From: Chitinophagales bacterium
GTDB lineage: Bacteria > Bacteroidota > Bacteroidia > Chitinophagales > Chitinophagaceae
Reading direction: 5' to 3'
NCBI GenBank assembly: GCA_017303415.1
Contig: JAFLBJ010000001.1
Span: forward strand, 2,170,001-2,234,000
Length of the DNA stretch: 64,000 nt
Part shown: piece by piece, positions 1 through 8,382 of the stretch
Layout: every line of letters begins with the position of its first letter
Numbering within the stretch: position 1 is the first letter of the stretch
Notes under the pieces: model-generated
Databases searched by the model: none
What the model was told of the DNA's origin: nothing
Seen by the model: only the letters and a program-made list of their open reading frames with translations
Program-made: the position numbers and the translations under genes

Positions 1-230
1 CCGCTAATTTTTCCAATAGAAACCGGCTTATCTCCTGGTGGGTAGGGGGATTGAACTTTCAGATTGAACATCACCTGTTTCCCCGGATCTCCCACGTTCA
101 TTATCCGGCCATCAGTAAATTAATACGACAAACCTGTGCCGAATTTGGTATTCAATATATTGAATATCCACGGTTAAGGTATGCCGTTGCCTCCCATGTC
201 GCTTTTCTGCGGCAAATGGGAAAACCTTAA
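1..230 (+). CDS. Fatty acid desaturase, C-terminal part (5' end outside window)
   Basis: An open frame enters from the left edge (codons in register with base 3) and stops with TAA at 228-230, giving the last 75 residues of a membrane fatty acid desaturase. The third histidine box, QIEHHLFP, is encoded at about 54-77 and is preceded by WWVGGLNF. This QxxHH box is typical of the delta-5/delta-6 (linoleoyl-CoA-like) front-end desaturases, where Gln replaces the first His of the diiron-binding box. The protein would be an integral inner-membrane enzyme that introduces double bonds into acyl chains. The first two His boxes and the membrane segments lie upstream of the window, so the regiospecificity cannot be judged. 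Confidence 0.9.
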   Translation, partial: ANFSNRNRLISWWVGGLNFQIEHHLFPRISHVHYPAISKLIRQTCAEFGIQYIEYPRLRYAVASHVAFLRQMGKP

Positions 231-330
231 GTCGCAACTTTTCCACATTCCGGCTTATTTCCAACCATGGCATCTTTTTTGGGTAAGGAAAGGGTATTCC
301 TACGCATTTCCTAAACCCAATTCGAATTAT

Positions 331-1212
331 ATGAGAACAAAACAGTTAAGTGCTCTCGGGCTGTTTGCCCTTTTTGCCACACTGATTACATTTTTTTCCT
401 GTCAAAAAGAAGGATCCCTTCAATCGAATATTCCTGAAGGGCAAAACAAATTGTCCATCTATCTGATGGATGGGCCTTATGATTTCCAACAGGTTAATGT
501 GGAGATACAGGCTATCTACGTAAAAATTGATTCCTGTGACAGAAGCAGATGGAATGATGATGATGATGACCATCCGGGTTGTGATGACCATCATGATTCA
601 CTGTACCGCAATTGTGAATTCTGGGATACATTGGATGTGAACCCCGGGGTTTATGATCTTCTCACCCTGCAAAACGGAGTCGATACCTTATTGGCCAGTG
701 GCTTTGTTTTGGACGGAAGAATTGAACGCATCAAATTTGTTCTGGGTACCAATAATAGTGTGATGGTGGATAGCGTGGTCCATCCCCTTCACCTGGTGGG
801 CAACCTGAATTATGTGTTTGTAAACCTCAAAAGAGAACATCTCGATTCACTCAGTTCTGACAATTTCCAATTATATCTTGATTTTGACGTGGCCCGCTCT
901 ATTTGGAAATCCAATGGAAAATATTGGCTCAAACCTGTACTCAAACCTTTCGGCCGGCATAGCACCGGGGAAATCGAAGGAAAGGTAAGACCGGTCCACT
1001 CACATGGTATGATCATGGCTTTATCGGGTACCGATACCACATTTGCCCGGCCAGACCATCATGAAGGTGAATTCAAGATCAGAGGCCTGAGACCAGGTAC
1101 CTATGATGTATTCATCGATGGCATCAATGGTTATCGGGATACGACAATAACCGGAGTAGAAGTCAGGCGAAACCGCGACACAGAATTAGGCACAATACGA
1201 TTAACGCAATAG
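331..1212 (+). CDS. DUF4382 domain lipoprotein with C-terminal carboxypeptidase-regulatory-like domain
   Basis: This 293-residue predicted lipoprotein has a lipobox ending in Cys24 (ITFFSC). I chose ATG 331 because the longer open frame, from 181, overlaps the desaturase gene and lacks a leading signal peptide. Residues about 39-190 look like a DUF4382 domain (NKLSIYLMDGPYDFQQVNVEI), a beta-rich domain of unknown function common in Bacteroidota lipoproteins. The C-terminal ~85 residues (GEIEGKVRP...GLRPGTYDVFIDG) resemble a CarboxypepD_reg-like beta-sandwich. An unusual Asp/His/Cys-rich stretch at residues 71-95 is inserted in the first domain and could bind metal (inference). A strong terminator follows the gene, so it is probably monocistronic. 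Confidence 0.85.
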   Translation: MRTKQLSALGLFALFATLITFFSCQKEGSLQSNIPEGQNKLSIYLMDGPYDFQQVNVEIQAIYVKIDSCDRSRWNDDDDDHPGCDDHHDSLYRNCEFWDTLDVNPGVYDLLTLQNGVDTLLASGFVLDGRIERIKFVLGTNNSVMVDSVVHPLHLVGNLNYVFVNLKREHLDSLSSDNFQLYLDFDVARSIWKSNGKYWLKPVLKPFGRHSTGEIEGKVRPVHSHGMIMALSGTDTTFARPDHHEGEFKIRGLRPGTYDVFIDGINGYRDTTITGVEVRRNRDTELGTIRLTQ

Positions 1213-1234
1213 ATCCAATAAGTAAAACCAGGAT

Positions 1235-1268
1235 AGACCCGCGACATGTTCGCGGGTCTTTTTTTTTT
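1235..1268 (+). terminator. Rho-independent terminator after the DUF4382 gene
   Basis: A perfect 10-bp inverted repeat (agacccgcga / tcgcgggtct) with a 5-nt loop is followed directly by ten T residues, 22 bp after the stop codon at 1212. Confidence 0.9.
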
Positions 1269-1391
1269 GCCCGGATAAAAGATGTTGAAATGCCTTTTAT
1301 AATTATTTTTTTCAGGGGGTATAAATCGCATACCAAAGGGCATCTTATATCCAAAGGTGCCTTTATTCATTAAATGCTAAAATTATCAATC

Positions 1392-1667
1392 ATGAAAAAA
1401 ATGTTTTGGGTATTTCTGCTATTGGCCATTTCTGGCACCCTGGCTGCCCAGGGTGGACCGGGAAGACCAGGGCGTCAGAATAATTCTGTTAACAGGGGTT
1501 ATGTTGATGCCAATAAAAACAATGTGTGTGACCGCTATGAAAATGGTAACGTCCCCGGTTCGCGGATGATGGGTCGAAGAAACGGTGGCGGTGGGACCTG
1601 CCTTTACCGAACAGGCAATGCCAATGTAAACAGGCCGGGACCTGGTTTAGGCAGACGTAGGTTCTGA
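1392..1667 (+). CDS. Small secreted Gly/Arg-rich protein with one EF-hand-like Asp/Asn loop
   Basis: This 91-residue protein has a clear Sec signal peptide (MKKMFWVFLLLAISGTLAAQ). ATG 1392 puts the signal peptide at the N-terminus; an in-frame ATG at 1374 would add six residues and is less likely. The mature part is rich in Gly, Arg, Asn and Pro and carries YVDANKNNVCDRYENG, a D-x-N-x-N-x-x-C-D pattern like a calcium-binding EF-hand or dockerin loop but present only once. I do not recognise a family. It sits 31 bp upstream of the DUF2202 gene and may be co-transcribed with it. Calcium binding is an inference from the spacing of acidic residues. Confidence 0.7.
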   Translation: MKKMFWVFLLLAISGTLAAQGGPGRPGRQNNSVNRGYVDANKNNVCDRYENGNVPGSRMMGRRNGGGGTCLYRTGNANVNRPGPGLGRRRF

Positions 1668-1698
1668 ATGATTCTCTAACCTTAAAATCAGATTTACC

Positions 1699-2403
1699 AT
1701 GAAAACAAAACACGGAGTTTTGGTGCTGCTTGCATTCCCCGTTTTGATGTCGGCCATGTGCAATAAGGAAAAGGTGAGTACAAATAACAATACACAAATG
1801 GGCAATGGTTCAGGATATGGATTGAACCAGGCCTTTAATTTGCCCGCCGAACCACTTAGTGCACCAGAAAGCGAATCGTTGCTATACATGCGCGAAGAAG
1901 AAAAGCTGGCGCGGGATGTGTACAAAACCCTTTATGCAAAATGGGGCTCATTCGTTTTCTCCAATATACAATCCAGTGAACAAAGGCATATGGACGCGGT
2001 AAAAATGTTGATCAATAAATATGGACTTACTGATCCCGTTGTATCCGATGCCGTAGGTGTATTTACAAATACACATTTGCAACAATTGTATGATCAGTTG
2101 GTGGCAAAGGGATCTGTTTCCGTTGCCGAGGCATTTCAGGTGGGAGCAACCATTGAAGACCTGGACCTTTTTGACCTGGCTAAAGCCTTACAGGCCATCG
2201 ACAATCAGGATATCCGGCTGGTATATGATAACCTGTCACGCGGAAGCCGTAACCACCTCCGTGCTTTTTATTCAAATATCCTGGCGCAGTCGGGTACCTA
2301 TACTCCTCAGTTTATAGATCAGGTTCTGTTTGATTCCATCGTGAATAGTGGTGTTGAAACGGGAAGGGGATGCCAAACTGGGGGTCTGGATTGCATTACG
2401 TAA
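1699..2403 (+). CDS. DUF2202 ferritin-like lipoprotein
   Basis: The gene encodes 234 residues with a lipoprotein signal ending at Cys21 (LMSAMC). From about residue 52 the sequence matches the DUF2202 family (LLYMREEEKLARDVYKTLY ... SSEQRHMDAVKMLI), a four-helix ferritin-like fold. Carboxylate and His residues expected for a diiron site are visible in the segments EEEKLARDVY, EQRHM, IEDLDLF and SRNHLRAF. Family members are usually periplasmic or surface lipoproteins of unknown function with suspected iron binding. The gene lies directly downstream of the small secreted protein and ends 52 bp before lepA, which has its own -7 box in the gap. Confidence 0.85.
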   Translation: MKTKHGVLVLLAFPVLMSAMCNKEKVSTNNNTQMGNGSGYGLNQAFNLPAEPLSAPESESLLYMREEEKLARDVYKTLYAKWGSFVFSNIQSSEQRHMDAVKMLINKYGLTDPVVSDAVGVFTNTHLQQLYDQLVAKGSVSVAEAFQVGATIEDLDLFDLAKALQAIDNQDIRLVYDNLSRGSRNHLRAFYSNILAQSGTYTPQFIDQVLFDSIVNSGVETGRGCQTGGLDCIT

Positions 2404-2419
2404 TGACCGGGAAAACGCT

Positions 2420-2427
2420 TACCTTTG
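2420..2427 (+). promoter_or_regulatory. Candidate -7 box (TACCTTTG) for lepA
   Basis: TACCTTTG matches the Bacteroidota housekeeping -7 consensus TAnnTTTG exactly and lies 28 bp before the lepA start codon. A TTG at 2393-2395 could be the -33 element, but the 24-bp spacer is longer than the usual 19-21, so only the -7 box is well supported. Confidence 0.45.
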
Positions 2428-2455
2428 CCCGTCCTAAAACGGGGATGTAAGCTTC

Positions 2456-4249
2456 ATGAAGAACATACGTAATTTTTGTATCATCGCGCATATTGATCAT
2501 GGCAAATCGACCTTGGCAGACAGACTGTTACAGGTCACCAATACGATCAGCGAACGGGACATGATGGACCAGGTACTGGATGACATGGACCTGGAACGGG
2601 AAAAGGGGATCACGATCAAAAGCCACGCGATCCAGATCAACTATAGGCACAAAGACGGACAGGAGTATATCCTGAATCTGATCGATACCCCCGGGCACGT
2701 GGATTTCAGCTACGAGGTCAGCCGGGCCCTGGCCGCCTGCGAAGGCGCCCTGTTGCTTGTGGATGCCACCCAGGGTATACAGGCCCAGACCATTTCCAAC
2801 CTCTACCTGGCAATTGAGAATAATCTGGAGATCATCCCTGTCATCAACAAGATCGATATGGATGGCGCCATGATCGATGAGGTAAAGGACCAGATCATAG
2901 AACTTATTGGCTGTAAACCGGAGGATATCTTACTGGCAAGTGGTCGTACAGGGATCGGGGTCGATGCGATATTGGATGCGATCGTGCAAAAGATACCTTC
3001 CCCAAAGGGAAACCCGGATGCACCCCTGCAAGCCCTGATCTTTGATAGTGTATTCAACTCCTTTCGCGGAATTATCGTTTATTACCGTATCCTGAATGGG
3101 TCTATACAGAAGGGAGACAAAGTAAAATTTGTTTCCACCGGCCAGGAATATGAGGCCGATGAAATTGGTATCCTCAAATTGAAAATGACCGAGAAAAAGG
3201 CCGTTTCCTGTGGCGACGTAGGTTATATCATCACCGGTATCAAGGTGGCCAAGGAAGTAAAAGTGGGGGATACCATTACATTGGCCAATAACCCGCACCC
3301 GGAAATGATCAAAGGGTTCGAAGAAGTAAAACCCATGGTCTTTGCCGGTATCTTCCCGGTGAATACCGATGAGTTTGAGGAGTTACGCGAATGCATGGAT
3401 AAACTCCAGCTCAACGACGCCTCCCTCACCTATGAACTGGAAACTTCCCAGGCCCTTGGTTTTGGATTCCGTTGCGGATTCCTGGGTATGCTCCACATGG
3501 AGATCATTCAGGAAAGATTGGAAAGGGAGTTTGATCAAACCGTGATCACAACCGTTCCCAACGTAAGTTTTATCGCCTACCTGACCAATGGTGATAAAGT
3601 GATCGTCAATAATCCGACCGAATTTCCTGATCCGGTGAAGACCGAAAGGATCGAGGAACCCTTTATCAAAGCACAGATCATCACCAAACCCGATTATATC
3701 GGGAATATCATGACCCTTTGTTTGGGTAAACGAGGTATCCTGATCAATCAAAGCTATCTCACCACCACCCGCGTGGAATTGATATTTGAAATGCCCCTGA
3801 CGGAGATCGTATTTGATTTTTATGATAAACTCAAATCACAAACACGGGGTTATGCCTCTTTTGACTACCATCCGATTGGCTACCGTGACAGTGATATCGT
3901 GAAAATGGATATTCTGCTGAATGGAGATAAAGTAGATGCCCTGAGTGCCCTGATCCATCGCAGCCGGGCACAGGAATTTGGGCGCAAACTTTGCGAAAAA
4001 CTGAAAGAACTTTTACCCCGACAACAATTCCAGATCGCTATCCAGGCAGCCATTGGCGCCAAGATCGTGGCCCGGGAGAGTATCGCGGCCCTGCGTAAGG
4101 ATGTAACCGCCAAATGTTATGGTGGTGACATCAGCCGGAAACGAAAACTCCTCGAAAAACAAAAGGAAGGGAAGAAACGCATGCGTCAGATCGGGAACGT
4201 AGAAGTTCCTCAGGAAGCCTTCCTGGCTGTTCTGAAGCTGGATGATTAG
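2456..4249 (+). CDS. lepA: Elongation factor 4 (LepA), ribosome back-translocating GTPase
   Basis: This 597-residue protein has the full LepA architecture and the usual family length. The GTPase domain shows the P-loop ([15 protein letters not shown]), switch II ([11 protein letters not shown]) and NKID. It is followed by EF-G-like domains II, III and V and the LepA-specific C-terminal domain ([20 protein letters not shown] ... [20 protein letters not shown]). LepA is a cytosolic translation factor that acts on stalled or mistranslocated ribosomes. The 15-bp gap to the next gene suggests that the downstream glycosylation genes may be read through from the lepA promoter. Confidence 0.98.
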   Translation: MKNIRNFCIIAHIDHGKSTLADRLLQVTNTISERDMMDQVLDDMDLEREKGITIKSHAIQINYRHKDGQEYILNLIDTPGHVDFSYEVSRALAACEGALLLVDATQGIQAQTISNLYLAIENNLEIIPVINKIDMDGAMIDEVKDQIIELIGCKPEDILLASGRTGIGVDAILDAIVQKIPSPKGNPDAPLQALIFDSVFNSFRGIIVYYRILNGSIQKGDKVKFVSTGQEYEADEIGILKLKMTEKKAVSCGDVGYIITGIKVAKEVKVGDTITLANNPHPEMIKGFEEVKPMVFAGIFPVNTDEFEELRECMDKLQLNDASLTYELETSQALGFGFRCGFLGMLHMEIIQERLEREFDQTVITTVPNVSFIAYLTNGDKVIVNNPTEFPDPVKTERIEEPFIKAQIITKPDYIGNIMTLCLGKRGILINQSYLTTTRVELIFEMPLTEIVFDFYDKLKSQTRGYASFDYHPIGYRDSDIVKMDILLNGDKVDALSALIHRSRAQEFGRKLCEKLKELLPRQQFQIAIQAAIGAKIVARESIAALRKDVTAKCYGGDISRKRKLLEKQKEGKKRMRQIGNVEVPQEAFLAVLKLDD

Positions 4250-4264
4250 GGGCTTGATAAATGC

Positions 4265-5836
4265 ATGTTTTCCAAAACCACGATATGGGCGGCCCTCTTG
4301 CTGGTCGTTTATCTCCTGAATGGCATCCTTCTTATTCCACAATCATCACTTACCTATGATGAAATGGATCATTGGAGCTATGGGAAGAGGATCTTAAAGA
4401 TTCAGCCCAAGCGGGTCTATCCCTTCGATGATGCCAGCACAATGCCCGTTACGGGTTTAAATGCCATCCCCCGCGCCATCGAACAATTGGCCGATCCCTC
4501 CCTTCGCAAATCCGATGCAGGGTTTAGTGATATCCTGCACGGCCGTTACGTGACATTATTTTTATGCCTCCTTACCGGAATACTTATCTGGAGCTGGAGC
4601 CGTGAACTGTTTGGAGAATTAGCCGGACTACTTTCCCTTTTTTTATATGTTTTCTGTCCAAATCTGAACGCACATGGCACCCTGCTCACCACCGATGCCT
4701 ATGCTGCTTTATTAACCCTGGCCACCTTTTACTCCCTTTGGCGATTTATACAGGTTTCACATTGGAAGCGATTCCTGCTCTTTGCCTTTTGCCTGTCGAT
4801 TGCCCAAGTGGTCAAACCATCTCTTGTACACCTATTTTTTCTGTCCGCGGCAGTTTCCCTTGTCGTTGTATTATACCGGGGAAATTGGAAAACCAATTGG
4901 AAGAAACAACTCCTTCGGATAGGTTTGGTCTCCCTGGTACTTTTGTTGGTCATCAACCTGGCCTTCTTTTTTCAGGGTACCGGTCAGTCTCTGGATGGGT
5001 ACAGCTTCCAAAGCCAAACCTTTAAAAATTTGCAGGCGGGTATCTGGTCATCCATAGCGCTTCCATTTCCAGTACCCTATATCGAGGGTATCGACCTGAC
5101 CATGTACATGAACCAGTTGGGGGCGGGACATCCGGAAGTATCAGGACCCAATTATTTATTAGGTGAAACGCGAACCGGAAATGGATTTTGGTACTACTAT
5201 TTTATCAGTTTTATTTTTAAAACACCATTGACTGTGCTTCTCCTGTTGCTGGGCTTACCTGTTCTGCTTTGGAAAAATCCAGCTACCAACAGAGAGACCT
5301 GGACGGTATTCCTGCTATTGACCATCTCCCTTTATTTTCTGCTTGTATTTGGACTGACCAATCGGTCTCAGGTAGGAATACGCCACGTATTGATGGTCTA
5401 TCCTTTGGTGTATGTAGCCCTGGGCTATTGGGCAAAAGCGGTATTCTCCATCAAATGGAAAGGATTGTTGTTTGCAGGAATACTCCTTTATACCGGGTTT
5501 TCCTATTATCGTTTTTACCCCAACCTGATCGCTTATCACAATGAAATAGTTGCGGATAAAAAAGTATATACGATCATGGCTTCTTCCAACGTGGATTTTG
5601 GTCAATCGGCATTTCGGCTGCAAAAATTCCTAACCAATAATCCTGAATACCGCATTCCGGATTCCATTCCCCAACCGGGAAAATACATCCAGGGTGTGGA
5701 TGCCTATTTGGGATTGATGGATAAATATAGAATCGATTGGTTGAATGATCATTTTAAACCAGTCGGACAATTTGACCATTCATTTCTTCTGTTTGAAGTG
5801 ACAGAAGCCGAACTTCGACAAAAAGGAATTCGTTAA
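4265..5836 (+). CDS. GT-C fold membrane glycosyltransferase (PMT/ArnT-like)
   Basis: This 523-residue polytopic membrane protein has an acidic loop after the first membrane segment (LTYDEMDHWSYGKRIL), the usual place of catalytic acidic residues in GT-C transferases that use polyprenyl-phosphate sugars. Near the C-terminus the segment SSNVDFGQSAFRLQKFL matches the N-[LV]-D-[WF]-G-Q signature of PMT-like (GT39-type) proteins. It is followed, with a TAATG stop/start overlap, by a polyprenyl-phosphate sugar synthase-like GT2 and then a DUF2304 protein. The three together look like a donor-synthesis plus transfer module for glycosylating lipids or exported proteins. Substrates cannot be read from the sequence. 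Confidence 0.8.
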   Translation: MFSKTTIWAALLLVVYLLNGILLIPQSSLTYDEMDHWSYGKRILKIQPKRVYPFDDASTMPVTGLNAIPRAIEQLADPSLRKSDAGFSDILHGRYVTLFLCLLTGILIWSWSRELFGELAGLLSLFLYVFCPNLNAHGTLLTTDAYAALLTLATFYSLWRFIQVSHWKRFLLFAFCLSIAQVVKPSLVHLFFLSAAVSLVVVLYRGNWKTNWKKQLLRIGLVSLVLLLVINLAFFFQGTGQSLDGYSFQSQTFKNLQAGIWSSIALPFPVPYIEGIDLTMYMNQLGAGHPEVSGPNYLLGETRTGNGFWYYYFISFIFKTPLTVLLLLLGLPVLLWKNPATNRETWTVFLLLTISLYFLLVFGLTNRSQVGIRHVLMVYPLVYVALGYWAKAVFSIKWKGLLFAGILLYTGFSYYRFYPNLIAYHNEIVADKKVYTIMASSNVDFGQSAFRLQKFLTNNPEYRIPDSIPQPGKYIQGVDAYLGLMDKYRIDWLNDHFKPVGQFDHSFLLFEVTEAELRQKGIR

Positions 5837-6525
5837 TGTACGCTTCCCCCCAATCCATATTTGTTATCATCCCCTGCTTCAATGAAGCAAGCGTAATAAA
5901 GGATACTGTCGCTGGTGTTTTGGAAAAGGGATACAATGTGGTGGTGGTAGATGATGCGTCAACAGATGAAACGAGACAGCGCTTACAGGGGCTTCCGATT
6001 CATTATCTCCGGCATCGGATCAACCTGGGTCAGGGAGCTGCCCTTCAAACGGGATTAGATCATGCTCTTCTAAACGGGGCAGAGTTCCTGATCACCTTTG
6101 ATGCCGATGGTCAGCATTTACCCGGGGGTATTGCCGGAATGGTAGAGGAAATGGAAGTAAAAAAGGTGGATATCATTTTTGGCTCCCGCTTTCTTAAAGG
6201 TTCAGCCTCCACCGTTCCTTCGGGAAGAAAGTGGCTATTGAAGATGGCCCGGTTTGTCAATTACTTTTTTTCAGGAATACTGCTTTCAGATGCTCACAAT
6301 GGCTTCAGGTGTCTTAGCCGAAAGGCCGCTGAGAAAATACGCCTGCGCGAAAACCGGATGGCACATGCATCCGAGATCCTGATTCAGGTGGCCCGGTTGA
6401 AACTAACCTATGCCGAATACCCGGTTAACATACATTACACCGCCTATTCAATGGCAAAGGGACAGGGAAACCGGCATGGGCTGCGAATATTATTTGAATT
6501 AATTTTATACAAACTCTTTCGCTGA
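5836..6525 (+). CDS. GT2 family glycosyltransferase, polyprenyl-phosphate sugar synthase-like
   Basis: The protein has 229 residues. The GT-A fold starts with FVIIPCFNEASVIKDTV, continues with VVVVDDASTDETR and has the metal-binding motif as DADGQH. The pattern and length match DPM1-type synthases that move a hexose from a nucleotide sugar to undecaprenyl phosphate at the cytosolic face. There is no C-terminal membrane pair, so it probably associates peripherally or through the DUF2304 partner. Its start overlaps the stop of the GT-C gene by one base and its stop overlaps the DUF2304 start, which indicates translational coupling. Confidence 0.88.
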   Translation: MYASPQSIFVIIPCFNEASVIKDTVAGVLEKGYNVVVVDDASTDETRQRLQGLPIHYLRHRINLGQGAALQTGLDHALLNGAEFLITFDADGQHLPGGIAGMVEEMEVKKVDIIFGSRFLKGSASTVPSGRKWLLKMARFVNYFFSGILLSDAHNGFRCLSRKAAEKIRLRENRMAHASEILIQVARLKLTYAEYPVNIHYTAYSMAKGQGNRHGLRILFELILYKLFR

Positions 6526-6848
6526 TGACCATTATCCAGGTAATTCTGACAGCCTTTGTGGTACTGATCGCCGTTTATATGTACGTGCGGCTGCGCACCA
6601 CCTTGTTTGATTTATTGTTGATCCTGGTCTTTGCCGGAGCTGGAGTTTTCTTTGTCATCTTCCCGAACACCACAACACGTATTGCTCACTTTGTTGGCGT
6701 AAACAGGGGCGCCGATATGATCTTTTACCTGGCGATCCTCTTTCTTTTATTTCTGGTATTGAAATTATATGCCCGCATCAGGCGGTTGGAACAACAGTTC
6801 ACGGAATTAGTAAGAGATCGGGTGGAGGCCGAAGTAAATAAGAAATAA
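6525..6848 (+). CDS. DUF2304 small membrane protein
   Basis: This 107-residue protein has three predicted hydrophobic segments (about residues 3-20, 26-45 and 65-85) and a basic, charged C-terminus (ARIRRLEQQFTELVRDRVEAE). This is the DUF2304 pattern: short membrane proteins almost always encoded next to DPM1-like GT2 enzymes. A role as membrane anchor or accessory subunit of that enzyme is inferred from the recurrent gene pairing. It starts in a TGATG overlap with the GT2 gene and ends 2 bp from the stop of a convergent gene. Confidence 0.85.
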   Translation: MTIIQVILTAFVVLIAVYMYVRLRTTLFDLLLILVFAGAGVFFVIFPNTTTRIAHFVGVNRGADMIFYLAILFLLFLVLKLYARIRRLEQQFTELVRDRVEAEVNKK

Positions 6849-6850
6849 GA

Positions 6851-7759
6851 TTACTTATTTCCTCCGCTTTTGAAAAGCGGTTTCTCCACCGGGGCCTGCC
6901 CATCTTCCAGTTTAAAATGGAAGATCTTTTCAACATGCACCCATTGCCCATTTTTCCATTGAAACCCTTCATAATCCCCATCGGGTATATAGGTCCATTT
7001 TTTTTCGGGCTCTCCATCTTCCGGTATCAGGTGATCGAATACGATCATTTGCAGGTCCGGATCATAGGCTAAAATAATGCGGGCATCTTCCTTATATTCC
7101 AATTGAAACCGGTGTTGCACCGGGCTTGGTATAGAGTCATTGGCAAAACTGAAAAAAGGTCCTCCAAACAAGGGTTCTCCTTTATCGGTGAAATGGAGTA
7201 CCTCGATCCATTTCTTATTGCTCATAACGGTGTTGTTATCATTTCCAAACAAGGTGTAATATTTCTTTCCCTTGTATTCTGTGGCCACCATATTATAATA
7301 CACGGCACCGATCCAGCGTAATTTGGTCCGGGTGGAGTCCATCACATTCATACTTTCCTCAGAAACATCATATAAGGGATGGATCTTGAAAGAGCCATCC
7401 GGGGTACGCATTTGTATGGCTGCCCGCTGGCGGGAATAGTAATCGTCAAAAGACAATACCCATGAGATGATCCGGAAGGCACTGTCGGGGGCATAGAGTT
7501 TGGAAATACCAAGTACCGAATCAAAGGGATAATAAAAAGAGTTTTTAACCTGCAGGCTGCGGATCAGGGTACGGACAAAAAAGCTGTCCGAACGCATACG
7601 GTTCTCAGTAAGTGAGTCCATAACCAGGTTCTCGGCATAGGCCGCCAATGAATCTTCCTTTGCCTTTAATTTCTTCAGGTCAGCCGCGGTGATCTTTTGG
7701 GCTGATCCCTGGAACTGCAGGAGCAGGACTAGTATGGCAATGAGGGTCCTCCTTATCAT
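6851..7759 (-). CDS. Hypothetical secreted protein
   Basis: The 302-residue protein has a Sec signal peptide (MIRRTLIAILVLLLQFQGSAQ). I do not recognise a named domain. The mature part begins with a charged helical stretch (ADLKKLKAKEDSLAAYAENLV) and is then rich in aromatic residues and predicted beta structure (GAVYYNMVATEYKGKKYYTLFG). It ends with a Lys/Pro-rich tail (EDGQAPVEKPLFKSGGNK). Proteins of this kind are found as conserved hypotheticals in Bacteroidota, but I cannot give a function. A TAAATTTG box 4 bp upstream of the start suggests its own promoter, separate from gmhB. Confidence 0.75.
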   Translation of the reverse strand: MIRRTLIAILVLLLQFQGSAQKITAADLKKLKAKEDSLAAYAENLVMDSLTENRMRSDSFFVRTLIRSLQVKNSFYYPFDSVLGISKLYAPDSAFRIISWVLSFDDYYSRQRAAIQMRTPDGSFKIHPLYDVSEESMNVMDSTRTKLRWIGAVYYNMVATEYKGKKYYTLFGNDNNTVMSNKKWIEVLHFTDKGEPLFGGPFFSFANDSIPSPVQHRFQLEYKEDARIILAYDPDLQMIVFDHLIPEDGEPEKKWTYIPDGDYEGFQWKNGQWVHVEKIFHFKLEDGQAPVEKPLFKSGGNK

Positions 7760-7763
7760 GGGC

Positions 7764-7771
7764 CAAATTTA
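7764..7771 (-). promoter_or_regulatory. Candidate -7 box (TAAATTTG) almost touching the start codon
   Basis: On the minus strand TAAATTTG matches TAnnTTTG exactly and ends 4 bp before the ATG at 7759. Transcription would start at or next to the start codon, giving a leaderless or nearly leaderless mRNA. No clear -33 TTTG is present at the right distance. Confidence 0.4.
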
Positions 7772-7815
7772 ATTTTATTCCTGATGCTTAACTGTTTTTT
7801 GCATCACGGGCGTAT

Positions 7816-8382
7816 TCATTTACCTGTTAAAGCTTTGGCAAAATCGGTTAGCAGGTCAAAACGCCAGTCAATATCCGGATGGGGAAAACCCACTTCCGGA
7901 TGGGTCGTGGCGATATAGACTGTTTTCATACCTGCATTTCGGCCAAACTGCATATCACTCATCTTATTGCCCACCATGATCGATCGCTCCAGGTTAATGG
8001 AAAACTCTCTGGCTGCCCGAAAGGCATGGCCCGGATTGGGTTTCCGGTCCGGGTGATCATTGTTTAAACTGGTACAATAATAGATCCGGTCAATATGACC
8101 TTTTTTCTGGGCAAAGAGTTGCAACATCTGTTCGTGGATGTCTGACAGGTCTTTTTCCGTCATCAGTCGTTTTCCTACCCCGCGTTGATTGGTCACCACA
8201 AATACATGGCCAAAATGCTGGTTAAACGTGGCAATTGCATCAGGTACTCCATCATAGATCCTGAATTCATCGGTATGGAAAATATAGGATCCATCCTTAT
8301 CATAGTTTATTACTCCATCCCTGTCAAGAAAGAGACTCCAGGAGGAATCGATGGAGGGGAAGGGAGGGTTGGGGTACTTCAT
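7816..8382 (-). CDS. gmhB: HAD-IIIA phosphatase, GmhB-like (heptose bisphosphate phosphatase family)
   Basis: At 188 residues this has the usual GmhB length. The HAD motif FLDRDGVIN supplies the nucleophile Asp20 and acid/base Asp22, and VVTNQRGVGKRLMTE is the characteristic GmhB/HisB-N continuation. Its start codon follows the gmhA stop immediately, so the pair is translationally coupled and probably acts on D-glycero-D-manno-heptose phosphates for surface glycan synthesis. The zinc-binding Cys loop of E. coli GmhB appears lost: only one Cys and one His remain in CTSLNNDHPDRKPNPG. The late acidic motif reads GNKMSD where GDKxxD is usual. The substrate could therefore differ from the classical enzyme. 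Confidence 0.75.
   Translation of the reverse strand: MKYPNPPFPSIDSSWSLFLDRDGVINYDKDGSYIFHTDEFRIYDGVPDAIATFNQHFGHVFVVTNQRGVGKRLMTEKDLSDIHEQMLQLFAQKKGHIDRIYYCTSLNNDHPDRKPNPGHAFRAAREFSINLERSIMVGNKMSDMQFGRNAGMKTVYIATTHPEVGFPHPDIDWRFDLLTDFAKALTGK

Noticed and set aside
181..330. Longer open frame extending the DUF4382 gene upstream to 181
   Set aside because: It overlaps the 3' end of the desaturase gene and would bury the lipoprotein signal inside the protein. ATG 331 gives a proper signal peptide.
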